DNA of 64,000 nucleotides from DATBHW01 sp035307385. GTDB taxonomy: Bacteria; Chloroflexota; Ktedonobacteria; Ktedonobacterales; DATBGS01. The translations under genes were made by a program, and so were the position numbers. The notes under the pieces were generated by a model. It made no database searches. It was not told the DNA's origin and was given only the letters and a program-made list of their open reading frames with translations. This document shows, piece after piece, positions 17,745-27,100 of the stretch. The stretch is taken from contig DATGID010000100.1 in NCBI GenBank assembly GCA_035307385.1, forward strand, positions 113,905-177,904, in the 5' to 3' direction. The stretch's first letter is position 1. The number at the start of each line of letters is the position of its first letter.

Positions 17745-19289
17745 TCAACCTGGCGGCTCGTCAGGCAGCGTTGACGACAACGGATCAAGCTGGGTTGGCG
17801 CCAATCCTCCCGCCGGAATCGTGGCGCTGATCTGTTCCGAAGCCACCGGCAGATGCCGCTGCCCGGCAGGCGCGGGCATCTCCAGATTGGACCCTGCTTC
17901 TGCCGCGTCATGATACAACCCCGGCCCAAAGCCCGCATAGGCTTCTCTCTTCCGCAGGCCCCGCTGCCTGAGCAGCATGAACGCCACAACAGCACCAACC
18001 AGAAGAGCCGCCACGATCAGCGCAATAGCCCACCCAGGCAAATTCAATCCCGGTGCTGGTTCGTGGGCGGCTTGCACCTTGGTATAGTTGATATACAGCG
18101 CCACGCCCTTGAAATTGGGATACAGGCGCGCAAGTTGCGTATATTGATTATAGGCATCATGCCAGTGGCCGGGCGCAGTGCTGCTGCAAGCGTCATAAGC
18201 GGCAGCCCAGCGCTTATCAAACGCATCTTGAGCCAGATTCACTTTCGCCTGCCGGGATAGGTTTTTCGCGTCATTGGCTATATGTAAGAAGCTTGCCTGA
18301 CCGACACCGTTCCCCCCAGCAGCGTCAGCGCTCACCACCCCTACCAGTTGCCCATCCGCATTCAGCGCCGGAGCGCCGCTATCGCCTTGCTCGATGTTTC
18401 CATCGATCTGGATAAGCTGCGAACCACCCTGAGCCGTCTTAAAAGCGCTCACCGTGACGGTTTGCACCGAAGCCGTAAGAAAATTATTCGGGTCCACCGA
18501 ACCATCAGACTGCGCCAGGTCCGCGCTGCCTGGATAGCCCAGAACAGTCAACGTATCCCCTTGATAGACCTGTGTCGAGTCGCCCAGGGAAATCGTGGGC
18601 ACGTCGCGCAAGCCATCAACGTGCAGAATGGTCAGATCGTTATCGATCTGCTGAGTGGCGGAACTCTGCGCCACAACAGTCACCGGATAGCTTTGCAGGT
18701 TCTCCACGGTCGTGGCTTGCGTTGGTCCACTATATTGGCTGCTCAGATAGAGCGAGGTCTGGGGCTGCTGAATCAGCGGCTCCCACACCTGGGAATCAGT
18801 CAGCAGTTGCGTCAAGATTGCAGCCGCTGTGACCGTTTGGCTTGGGTTAGAATCATTGAGGGCCTGCGCAATGTCGGGTGCAGCGCGCTCGGCCAGCAAC
18901 GTATTGAGTGTGTCCGATGCGACGCTGACCGCGCTTGAAGCGGTCAGCACATCGCCAGTTCCAGAAATAAAGGCCCCTGTGCCGCTGACCGTCAGGGCAT
19001 AATAGCCGCCACCCTGGGGAAAGGTCACGCTGGAGCCATCAGCAGTAGTATAATCCACCTGCGCTTGATAGGTGGTAGCAACCCGAACAATCGCCGGAAG
19101 CGCCAGCGCCACGCCACGCCTGGCTGCTGTGCAGGGTCCTCCGTCGGCAAAACCGGACGCCTGAGCCGTCGCGGCAAACCCCAGCGAACTCAATGTCATT
19201 GCCAACAGCGCAAACATCCCTGCTCTGCTGACAATCCGCCAGAACCGTTCCCAAGGATGGGCACGTTTCAGCGCGCGCATGCTCTCCAT
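17745..19289 (-). CDS. Trypsin-like serine protease homologue lacking catalytic His
   Basis: A 514-residue membrane-anchored protein of the trypsin/HtrA fold. An N-terminal signal segment (~residues 20-45) leads out of the cell. The protease-like domain has GTGAFISGTGDVLTASSAV, where family members have a TxxH motif; the His position is S119. The Asp is kept (D218 in DNDLTIL, with N217) and so is the nucleophile (S304 in EQGDSGAP). No PDZ domain follows. A C-terminal helix (PGWAIALIVAALLVGAVVAF) and a ~70-residue Pro-rich cytoplasmic tail end the protein. The domain is probably not a normal protease and could be a binding or sensor module. Confidence 0.8.
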   Translation of the reverse strand: MESMRALKRAHPWERFWRIVSRAGMFALLAMTLSSLGFAATAQASGFADGGPCTAARRGVALALPAIVRVATTYQAQVDYTTADGSSVTFPQGGGYYALTVSGTGAFISGTGDVLTASSAVSVASDTLNTLLAERAAPDIAQALNDSNPSQTVTAAAILTQLLTDSQVWEPLIQQPQTSLYLSSQYSGPTQATTVENLQSYPVTVVAQSSATQQIDNDLTILHVDGLRDVPTISLGDSTQVYQGDTLTVLGYPGSADLAQSDGSVDPNNFLTASVQTVTVSAFKTAQGGSQLIQIDGNIEQGDSGAPALNADGQLVGVVSADAAGGNGVGQASFLHIANDAKNLSRQAKVNLAQDAFDKRWAAAYDACSSTAPGHWHDAYNQYTQLARLYPNFKGVALYINYTKVQAAHEPAPGLNLPGWAIALIVAALLVGAVVAFMLLRQRGLRKREAYAGFGPGLYHDAAEAGSNLEMPAPAGQRHLPVASEQISATIPAGGLAPTQLDPLSSTLPDEPPG

Positions 19290-19437
19290 GGCATACCCCT
19301 TTTTCAGCTATCTTGGCCCCTATCATATCATCTCCTGAAAGGTCTTGTCTGCACTGTCCTCAATGTACCAGCCCTTTTCTCCCCCAAAAGGGGGGACGCA
19401 TCAAAAAATACAGCATTAGGGAATCTCTCCGCCGCCC

Positions 19438-19467
19438 TTGCGTCATAGGTCTTTCTCGCGCTATAGT
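19438..19467 (+). promoter_or_regulatory. Candidate promoter for small membrane protein
   Basis: TTGCGT (19438-19443), an 18-base spacer and TATAGT (19462-19467), about 75 bases before the ATG at 19544. Confidence 0.4.
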
Positions 19468-19543
19468 TACAGCGCCAGCACATGATGCGCTTCCTCATCA
19501 GAGGAGCACCATCATCCATTACGCACTGCCAAGAGGGGCTTCT

Positions 19544-19939
19544 ATGCAATTCTTCATAAATCTTCATATCGCCATGTTCTTCTTTTTGCTGGGCGCTGGA
19601 ACCATTTGTTTCCTGTGGGGGTTGGGGCTGCTCCTCTTCCGCCGCCAGAGCAAAAGCATCAGTTCCATCTATCGCAGTGCCCTGCGCGTCACAGCAGCGA
19701 TGGCGCTCCTTCAGGCCATCATCGGAGCCGTTTTGCTCTTCATCTTTCGCCAAAGCCCAACCGATCAATTACATTACGTCTATGGTGGGCTGGTCTTCCT
19801 TGCCATCCCGATAGCCCTCATCTACGGGACAGGCAAACCAGAACACATTCGCCGCGATTTGCTTTTTCTAGTCATCGCGGCGTTGGTGGTGGCGGCTGCG
19901 GCGGTACGCGCGGCCATGACCGGCGGCTTTCAGTTCTAA
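19544..19939 (+). CDS. Four-helix membrane protein of unknown function
   Basis: A 131-residue protein that is nearly all membrane helices: ~residues 3-30, 42-67, 77-95 and 103-125, joined by short loops with RRQSKSIS and GKPEHIRRD. I do not recognise a family. The frame reaches further upstream, but the ATG at 19544 begins a clean membrane protein, follows AGAGGGG, and is preceded by a promoter. It lies between the divergently transcribed protease-like gene and sbcD, with a terminator immediately after its stop. Confidence 0.7.
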   Translation: MQFFINLHIAMFFFLLGAGTICFLWGLGLLLFRRQSKSISSIYRSALRVTAAMALLQAIIGAVLLFIFRQSPTDQLHYVYGGLVFLAIPIALIYGTGKPEHIRRDLLFLVIAALVVAAAAVRAAMTGGFQF

Positions 19940-19984
19940 CTGACACGTCGCGCACGGCTCTGGAGTTGCAGGGCTTTCGGCTCC

Positions 19985-20012
19985 GGCCTGGCAATTTGCC
20001 AGGCCATTTTCC
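19985..20012 (+). terminator. Rho-independent terminator
   Basis: An eight-base stem (ggcctggc / gccaggcc, 19985-19992 and 19998-20005) is followed by attttccatttt, 45 bases after the stop at 19939. Confidence 0.6.
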
Positions 20013-20084
20013 ATTTTCCTGGGGCAGCGCCAGAAGTACATAAGAGTAGTTGGGTAGAGTGATCTGTCGCCAGTGGAGGCAACC

Positions 20085-21416
20085 ATGCGCGCGCGCTTTT
20101 TACATCTAGCCGATATCCATCTCGGCTACGATCAGTACGGCTCCAAAGATCGCTACAACGATTTTGCCAGAGCCTTTCAGGATATTCTCGATGATGCCAT
20201 CAGACGCAACGTGGATGCCGTCCTGATTGCGGGTGACCTCTTTAACAAGCGCGCCATTGATGCCCAAACCTTGATACAGGCTTATGATTGCCTGCAAAAA
20301 CTGAAAGAGCAGCACATTCCGGTCATTGCCATTGAAGGCAACCATGACCGTTCCTATTATCGAGATGGCCGCTCCTGGCTTCAGTTTCTGGCCTGGCAAA
20401 AACTGCTCTATCTGCTCAACCCCATCATGCATGATGGCACGCCTGTGCTGGCCCCCTGGAACCCCAGCACCTTGCGCGGCGCGTATATTGATCTGCTCGA
20501 TGGGCGGCTGCGCATCTATGGCTTGCCCTGGTTTGGAGCGAGCACGGCGCGCGTCATCGAAAGTTTCGCCGACGCCCTCAGACAAGCCCAGGCAGAGGAA
20601 AGGCAGCAAGGGGTGGCATATCGCGCGCTGCTGATGCACACTGGCATTGAAGGCATCGTGCCGCAGATGCACGGCTTGCCCACGCAGGCCCAGTTTGAGC
20701 CACTGCATGGCCTGGTCGATTATCTCGCGCTGGGCCATGTGCACAAGCCCTTTGAGCGCGATGGTTGGATGTATAACCCCGGCTCAACCGAGACCTGCGG
20801 CGCTGAAGAAGCGGCCTGGGAAGACCGCGGCTATTATTATGTCGAGGTTGATACCGATGGTGTGCCAGCAGACGATTACGCAGCCGAAGGCATGAAACAT
20901 CGCGCGCAGCATCTCACCAACCGACGCCGCCCCTTCTGGCGCTTCAGCTTCCGGGTTGATGGCATTGGCACGCCAGAGGTGCTAGAAGCGCGGTTCGAAG
21001 ACTTCTGCCGTCGGCAGGCCAAAGAAGGTGCCTACATCGACCTGGAACCGGTTGTCCATATTACGCTCAACGGTGTCCTTGATTTCGATGCCGGTTCCCT
21101 AGACCTGCCACGCCTCGAAGAGATCGTTGAGGCCCATTTCCATCCGCTCATCCGGCGCGTCCACAACCTGACGCATGATATCGATTTCGACCCCGATAAT
21201 GAGGGTCTGGACGGACGCAACCGCGACACCTGGCATCAACTCGAACACAAAATCTTTCAAGATATGCTTTCGCGCGATGCGCGCTATCTGCCTGCCGCCA
21301 AAGAGTGGGCCACAACCGTCTCTGAAATGAAGCAACTGGCACTGCAAGGCGAAGACCCCGCTATGATTGCCACGCGCCTGCGTGAAGCACGCGCCAGACT
21401 CTTGCCACGTGGCTAA
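20085..21416 (+). CDS. sbcD: SbcD/Mre11-like DNA double-strand break nuclease
   Basis: A 443-residue calcineurin-type metallophosphoesterase, the nuclease subunit of the Mre11-Rad50 (SbcCD) complex that trims DNA ends and opens hairpins. All metal motifs are visible: DIHLG (residues 10-14), AGDLFN, GNHDRS, and near residue 220 the GHVHKP pair, followed by YNPGSTE. The C-terminal capping region is about 120 residues longer than the catalytic part. GGAGG precedes the ATG at 20085; the frame opens at a GTG four codons earlier. It reads towards the sbcC-nurA operon, which lies on the other strand 1.4 kb away with a TPR gene in between. Confidence 0.9.
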   Translation: MRARFLHLADIHLGYDQYGSKDRYNDFARAFQDILDDAIRRNVDAVLIAGDLFNKRAIDAQTLIQAYDCLQKLKEQHIPVIAIEGNHDRSYYRDGRSWLQFLAWQKLLYLLNPIMHDGTPVLAPWNPSTLRGAYIDLLDGRLRIYGLPWFGASTARVIESFADALRQAQAEERQQGVAYRALLMHTGIEGIVPQMHGLPTQAQFEPLHGLVDYLALGHVHKPFERDGWMYNPGSTETCGAEEAAWEDRGYYYVEVDTDGVPADDYAAEGMKHRAQHLTNRRRPFWRFSFRVDGIGTPEVLEARFEDFCRRQAKEGAYIDLEPVVHITLNGVLDFDAGSLDLPRLEEIVEAHFHPLIRRVHNLTHDIDFDPDNEGLDGRNRDTWHQLEHKIFQDMLSRDARYLPAAKEWATTVSEMKQLALQGEDPAMIATRLREARARLLPRG

Positions 21417-21438
21417 TGCCACCAGGACTTTGCTGGTT

Positions 21439-21499
21439 GATACAAAGCATCAGGGGAGCGGAGACAGGCCAGGTTTCCGCTCCCCTGATGCTTTGTATC
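21439..21499. terminator. Bidirectional terminator, 24-bp perfect stem
   Basis: Arms 21439-21462 and 21476-21499 pair perfectly around a 13-base loop, exactly between the convergent sbcD and TPR genes. Confidence 0.8.
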
Positions 21500-21504
21500 G
21501 TTTG

Positions 21505-22737
21505 CTACCCGCGAATGACCCTCAGCAACTGCCAGCCCGAAAGCCCTGCCGCCGCCAGGCCAAAGACCGCGCCCACTGCCAACCCGATGGGTACTGCCCA
21601 ACCAGGAGGACCTTTCGCTTGCAAGAGGTCAGCCGGAACAAACACAGCCAGGAAGGTAGCACCCAACATAACCACCGCAATAATCACCGCGATGATGATC
21701 ACTCCGGTAGTGCTGAAGAAGCGTCCCAAACCCAACGCGCCCGACTGCACGCCGCGCACATAGCCAAAGATCAGCGCGCCAACCAGCGCCAGCAGCACCG
21801 CTGCCACAATCCAATGTCCGGCCACCGGAATAGCGTTGAAGCCAAACAGAATGAGCAAGGACACGATGGCAATGGCTACACCAGGTCCCCAGGAACCGAA
21901 AATGCCGAAGGCGCTGAAAAAAGTGATGATGAAGCCCAGGGGTGCCGCAATAAATCCGGGGCGACCAGAAACCCGCTGCGCCATGGCATAAGCGCCAGCC
22001 GCCTTCACATACTTGCGCTGCTTCAGGTAAATCTGGCCGCGCAATCCCAACAGTTGAGGCTGCGGGATAGGCGCGTTATATTCTTGTGCCTTGTCCAGCG
22101 CCTCTTCAGCCTCGTTCGCCTGCTTTAACTGATTCAGCGAGAGCGCCAGCGTATAATAGGCTGGCCCAAGATCACGCTTGGCGCGGGTCGCGGCGCGCGA
22201 AGCCTCGGCTGCTCCCGCTGCGTCGCCATCTTGCATCAGCACGAGGCTCTTAATGAGATGAGCCTCTGCCAAACGCGAGTCCAGTTTGATCGCCTCATCG
22301 GCAGCGGCCCGCGCCTCTTTCAGATGCCGCTGAGCCAGAGCCACTTCGGCAAGCTGCACGCGCGGCTTGGCGTCGCGCGGCTTCAGCGCGCACGCCTTGC
22401 GCGCCGCCGATTCCGCGCGCGCCAGCGCCCCCCGGCTCTTACTCTGAGAAAGCGCCGCCGCCAGCGTCAATTGAGCATCGGCATTGTTGGGTTGGGCATC
22501 TGCGGCCTGCTGCGCATGTTCAGCCGCCTCGTCCACCTGCTGTAATTGCAACAGCGCCTGCGCCAGCACCAGCCGCGCCATAAAATCATCAGGTTTGCGT
22601 TCCAGCCGACGACGGGAAAGCCGCTCGGCCTCATCATAGCGCCCTTCGCCAAGGGCCTGCCGTGCCCGCAGCACCGGGTTGCCGCCGCCTCCCTGCATCG
22701 CTCCGCCGCTCCCGAATTGTCCAGCAATTCGCGCCAT
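21505..22737 (-). CDS. TPR-repeat membrane protein
   Basis: A 410-residue protein with two halves. Residues ~20-260 hold about six TPR units, recognisable by ARQALGEGRYDEAERLSRR, ARLVLAQALLQLQQVDEAAEHAQQA and similar 34-residue repeats. Residues ~265-405 hold four to five transmembrane helices (FGIFGSWGPGVAIAIVSLLILFGF and others). The TPR part probably faces the cytoplasm and binds protein partners. It sits between sbcD and the nurA-sbcC operon, but has its own promoter and no recognisable repair domain, so a repair role is only a neighbourhood guess. GTGAGG precedes the ATG. Confidence 0.75.
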   Translation of the reverse strand: MARIAGQFGSGGAMQGGGGNPVLRARQALGEGRYDEAERLSRRRLERKPDDFMARLVLAQALLQLQQVDEAAEHAQQAADAQPNNADAQLTLAAALSQSKSRGALARAESAARKACALKPRDAKPRVQLAEVALAQRHLKEARAAADEAIKLDSRLAEAHLIKSLVLMQDGDAAGAAEASRAATRAKRDLGPAYYTLALSLNQLKQANEAEEALDKAQEYNAPIPQPQLLGLRGQIYLKQRKYVKAAGAYAMAQRVSGRPGFIAAPLGFIITFFSAFGIFGSWGPGVAIAIVSLLILFGFNAIPVAGHWIVAAVLLALVGALIFGYVRGVQSGALGLGRFFSTTGVIIIAVIIAVVMLGATFLAVFVPADLLQAKGPPGWAVPIGLAVGAVFGLAAAGLSGWQLLRVIRG

Positions 22738-22829
22738 ACTGCCTCACATCTGCGCTCTGCCATGAGATAGGTCAATGGCATTTTTATACTTCATGTGCCA
22801 GAGCATCCTGGCCCAGAAAAATCTGCCCT

Positions 22830-22838
22830 ATTATAGCA
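22830..22838 (-). promoter_or_regulatory. Extended -10 promoter for TPR gene
   Basis: On the minus strand, TGC directly precedes a perfect TATAAT (22835-22830), in the gap between the nurA stop and the TPR ATG. No good -35 is seen, as is common for extended -10 promoters. Confidence 0.5.
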
Positions 22839-22864
22839 CACGGGGCGCGGATATGACCCTGCTC

Positions 22865-24157
22865 TCAGACCCGTCTTCGACTTTTACTCAGCGCCTTGGA
22901 GGAGAAAGAAAGGCCCAGATCGTTGCGCGCGGCGAAATCTTGAAAGAGGCGATAAAACTCCTCGCGGTCACGCATAGAGATGACGGCCACGGCATCAGCC
23001 GTCTCGATGGCATAGGGATAGCCGTTGCCGATAATCACCTCGGCGCGCACCACATCCAACACGGCATCCAGTATCCCTTCTTCCAGCAGCCAGCGCGGAA
23101 ACTCCAGCCGTGCCGGGGGCCGATGGCTCACCGTCTGCATGTACACAAACGCCACCTGCTCATGGAAGCGCCCATACCCGCCCAGCACATCGCCGCGCGC
23201 TGAAACAAAGGCCGGGGTGCGATCACCCCATTCCAGCGCGCCCTGCCAGAGCAGCGCGTCGTGCAGGTGCTTGGTCTCGGGCAACTGCTCAAAGAGCCGT
23301 CTCAAAAGGGTGGTCACATCGCGCGCATAACTCGTATCGATATAGCCAATCAGCGGCACCCGGCAGCTTTCGGAGGCATCCAGCAGGGAAAGCACTGCCG
23401 AAACATAACGCTCGCGAAAGGCGGGAGCCATCGTCAACGCAAACGAGACCACCAGCGAACCATCGTAGAAAACGACCGGAAAAGGTCCGCTGGATTTGGC
23501 GGGCTGCTGGTGACGCTGCATCCAGTTGACCAACGTTTGCGTCTCCAACTCAAAGCGCCGCAGATTGACCATCTGCTCGGAATAAGCGAAGCTCTCATTG
23601 GCGGCACGTTTCTGCGCCTGCCCGCCCTGTCCGGCGCTCGTTCCTGTGCCGTTCGAGCCAGCGCCTTCGCTCAGGTCAGCAGGTGAAAGCACTTCCACCA
23701 GCACATCCTTCACATACGGGCGGGCCTGATCATGCGGGTTTTCAAAGAGGCCCACTTGAATCAACCCTACCGGCAAAGAGGCATCGTGCCAGGGGGGAAG
23801 CTGGCTGCCATCCACTGCCAGGGTCGTGATGCCACGAATACATTCGGCCCAGGCACGCGACTGCTGATGATGCTCAAATTGCTCCCGAAACGTGAGCGCG
23901 GGAATCAGCCCACCGGCAGGGTCCCCCACCAACGCGCGCCAGCGATCATACTCCTGAGTTGGCAAAGCGCCAGCGGGCGAGGCATCCGTTCGCGCCGCCA
24001 GCTTTGTATGGATAGCCGCAGCATTGGGACAGCGTTGCCCAAGCTGACGCAGCGCGTCACGATAGCCGCTGACCTGCTTGCCAAAATCGGCGTCGAATCC
24101 CTGAAAATGATCGCGTTTTTCAGCTAAAGCCGCCAGCACCTTAGATGTGTAAAGCAT
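22865..24157 (-). CDS. nurA: NurA-domain 5'-3' nuclease
   Basis: A 430-residue NurA-type nuclease with an RNase H-like fold. The first acidic motif is AVDGSQ (D116). The second acidic stretch is VVFYDGSLVVSF near residue 230, and a third is YIDTSYARDV. NurA works with the HerA translocase and Mre11-Rad50 in archaeal DNA-end resection and is scattered among bacteria. AGAAGGG lies before the ATG. The gene starts 21 bases after the stop of sbcC/rad50 on the same strand, so the two are an operon. No herA is in this neighbourhood. Confidence 0.88.
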   Translation of the reverse strand: MLYTSKVLAALAEKRDHFQGFDADFGKQVSGYRDALRQLGQRCPNAAAIHTKLAARTDASPAGALPTQEYDRWRALVGDPAGGLIPALTFREQFEHHQQSRAWAECIRGITTLAVDGSQLPPWHDASLPVGLIQVGLFENPHDQARPYVKDVLVEVLSPADLSEGAGSNGTGTSAGQGGQAQKRAANESFAYSEQMVNLRRFELETQTLVNWMQRHQQPAKSSGPFPVVFYDGSLVVSFALTMAPAFRERYVSAVLSLLDASESCRVPLIGYIDTSYARDVTTLLRRLFEQLPETKHLHDALLWQGALEWGDRTPAFVSARGDVLGGYGRFHEQVAFVYMQTVSHRPPARLEFPRWLLEEGILDAVLDVVRAEVIIGNGYPYAIETADAVAVISMRDREEFYRLFQDFAARNDLGLSFSSKALSKSRRRV

Positions 24158-24178
24158 CGCTCTACCCTTCTGGCGGTT

Positions 24179-27100
24179 TTAGTAATCGCCCGCGCCGTCT
24201 ATCCCAATCTCGACCAAGCTGCCTGCCAAAGCCATATCCGCATCGCCGATTACCGTCTCGCCATCACGCTTTTGCAGATAGATTACACTATCCAGACCTT
24301 GCTCGAAGGTGTCGTCGTGGCTAATCACAATCAGTTGGTTGAAGCCGCGCACCCGCCGAATCTGCTCGGCCAGATTGCCCCGCCGCGTCTCGTCCATACT
24401 CTGCGTCGGCTCATCAAAAAAGGCCACGTCCAGCTTCGCCAGCGTCTTCAGCAGCGCCAGACGCACGGCCAGCGCCGCGCTCATCTGCTCGCCACCGCTC
24501 AGTTGTGCGAAGCTGCGCTCCTGGCCGCGCGTGCGCAGCACAATCTCATAATCCTCCTCCCAGGAAAGCTCCACCGAGCGATCTCCCAGAATATCGCCAA
24601 AGATGCGGTTGGCGCCCTTAGAAATCTGCTTGAGCAATTCCTTCATCACATGCGGCCCGGCATCTCTAATCGTTTCGCGGAATTGTTGCAGCATCTCGCG
24701 CGTTTCGCCTAATTCCGCGCGTTCAGCCTTCGCCGCGTCCAACTCGGCCAGCTTCTCCTGCACTGCCGCAATCTGCTGCTCTTTTTTGCCAATCTCCTCG
24801 CGCAGCCCGCGCAGCTTCTCGCGTAACTCGGCCCACGCGCCAACCAGATATTCTACACGCTGCCTGGCCTCGACCAACGCCTGCGGGTCATAGCTGGCGG
24901 CCTTCGTGGCATGCTGCTGACGAGCACGCGCATAGCATTCATGGGCCAAACGCGCGGCTTTCAGTGCTGCGTCATGGGCGCGCTGGCGTTCTGGTGTTTT
25001 TCCGGCCATCTGTTCATAGGTCAGATAGGTCTGATAGCCAGAGCGGCTTTGTTGGGTCTGCTGATTGAGCTGCATGATGCGCTCATCCAGCCCTATATAC
25101 GGCGCAAGCTGCACTTCCAGATCAGCGAACGCTTCATCCGCGAGCGACACTTGCAGACTTGCTGACTGTAAAAGTTCCCTGGCGCCCTCTTCCTGTGCAG
25201 CAATCCCTTCTTGCTGGGCATATTCGCGGCGTGGGTCACCCAGCGCGCTCAACTGCTGGCTCGCCTCCGCCTCGCGCGCCGGAGCGCCCGCAAGTTCCAG
25301 CCGCTCGGTGCTCAACTGCTCCAGCCGCTGACGTTGCCCGTCCAGGTGGCGTTGAGCGCTCTCGTGCTGACTGAGCAACCCTGCCAGCATCCGCACCTCT
25401 TTATCGGCGTCATCGCTTCGCTGCAAAAGCGCCTGCGCCTGGGGCAGCTTCGCGGCGTTTTTACTGGCCGCGTTCAACTGTGTCACCAATTCTTGCTCGC
25501 GGGTCTTCAGGCGCTGCATCTCCTGCCGCAAATGTTCTTGCTGGTCCCGGGCTTCGAGCAACCGCTGTTCATATTCATCAAGCCGGTCTACATAGCTCTT
25601 CTTCAGCCGCACGTCCTGCACCTGTTGGTCCAGGGCGGCTTCCCTGGCCTCCAGCGGAACCAGCGCCGCCTGATCGCGCGCAATCAGCCCATCGAAATAA
25701 GTTTCCAGGCTCAACATCCCTTTTTGCCGAATATTCAGGCACGGTTCTTTTAAGAATGGGCAGTGTCCTCCGGCAGATTGGAGCTTTGATTCGTTGTGGC
25801 GTTTGATGTTCCCCGTGAGCAGCATGACCTGCTGGCGCAGTTCGTTCCATTCACGCTCCAATTTGGGTAGTGTCGCTACGACTGCTTGGTTGGCAAGCAG
25901 CTTATCGACATCGGCTTTCCTTTTCATCACAGCCGCGTCTGCTTTTTGGCGCTGCGCCTCTGCTCCGTCCAGGCTGCCACGCACCTCTGGAAGTTCTCGC
26001 TCCCAGTCTGAGCGCCGCTTCACCTCCAGGCTCAGCCGTTCTACCTCATCCCGCCTCTCGGCCAGCAAAGCCGCCTCGGCACGTTGGGTTTCGATCTCAG
26101 CAATCCGCTGCGCTTGCTTTGTCACCTCTTCTGCAAGACGCGCGCAGTCAGCCTCCAGCCGCATGTGCACCTGCTCTACGTCAAGCAGGTGCTTGATTTG
26201 CTGCTGGGCAACGCTTATCTGCTGCTCCAGCCGCGCTTGCTCTTTCACCAACGGAGCAAGCATCTTCAGCTTGCGTTGAGCCTCACTGGCCTGGGCCAAC
26301 TGCACTTCGGCATGCTGGGCATTTGCCTGCGCCGTGGCACGCTCGCGCTGCTGGACCGCCTGGCGTTCGCGCAAATCCTGCTGAATGCGTTGCTGTGCAT
26401 AGGCCACCTGCAAAGCAACTTGAGATTCCTGGTACAGGGTATAATCCTCAGCGTTTGCTTCCAACGTTCGCTGCGCCGCCTGCGCCTCGTCGAGATCATG
26501 TGTGGCCTGGTCAAGTGTCTGCTTTGCCAGTTCCCATTTGCCCTCAGCCGCCGCCGCATCAGAAGCCAGCTTCTCTATTTCTTTCTCCAAGCGATCGAAG
26601 GCAGCGCGCTGCTGTTCAGCCTGTTCGCGCTCATCCTCAAGGGCAAAGAGTCGGCCTGTGCCCGCGTCAAGCTCGTCGCGTTGCGCCGCTAATTCGTCGC
26701 GCCAGACGGCCACATGCGCGGTTTCAGTCTCCAGCGCCTGCACGCGCAGGTCTGCTTCATGCGCTGATTGTTGCAAATGGCTCTGGGTGTCGCGCAACTT
26801 CTCAAACGCCTTGCGATAATCCTCAATCTGCAAGAGCGCATCAAACTTGCGCTTGCGAATCGCGGGCGCTGCCAAAAAATCACTGGTAAAGGTTCCTTGC
26901 TGCACTCCCAGCGCATCCGAGAAAAAAGCGCCCAGTTCAATCTCACCCTGCAACGGCAAATGCTCGCGCAGCCAGTCAATGACATCGGCTTTTTGCTCCA
27001 CCAGGCGCTTGTCAATCTGGGGGTCATAGACATACCAGGCAGATGGTGTCCCACAACGGCGCACCACCGCGTACTCCACATCATCAACTCCCGACTTGAA

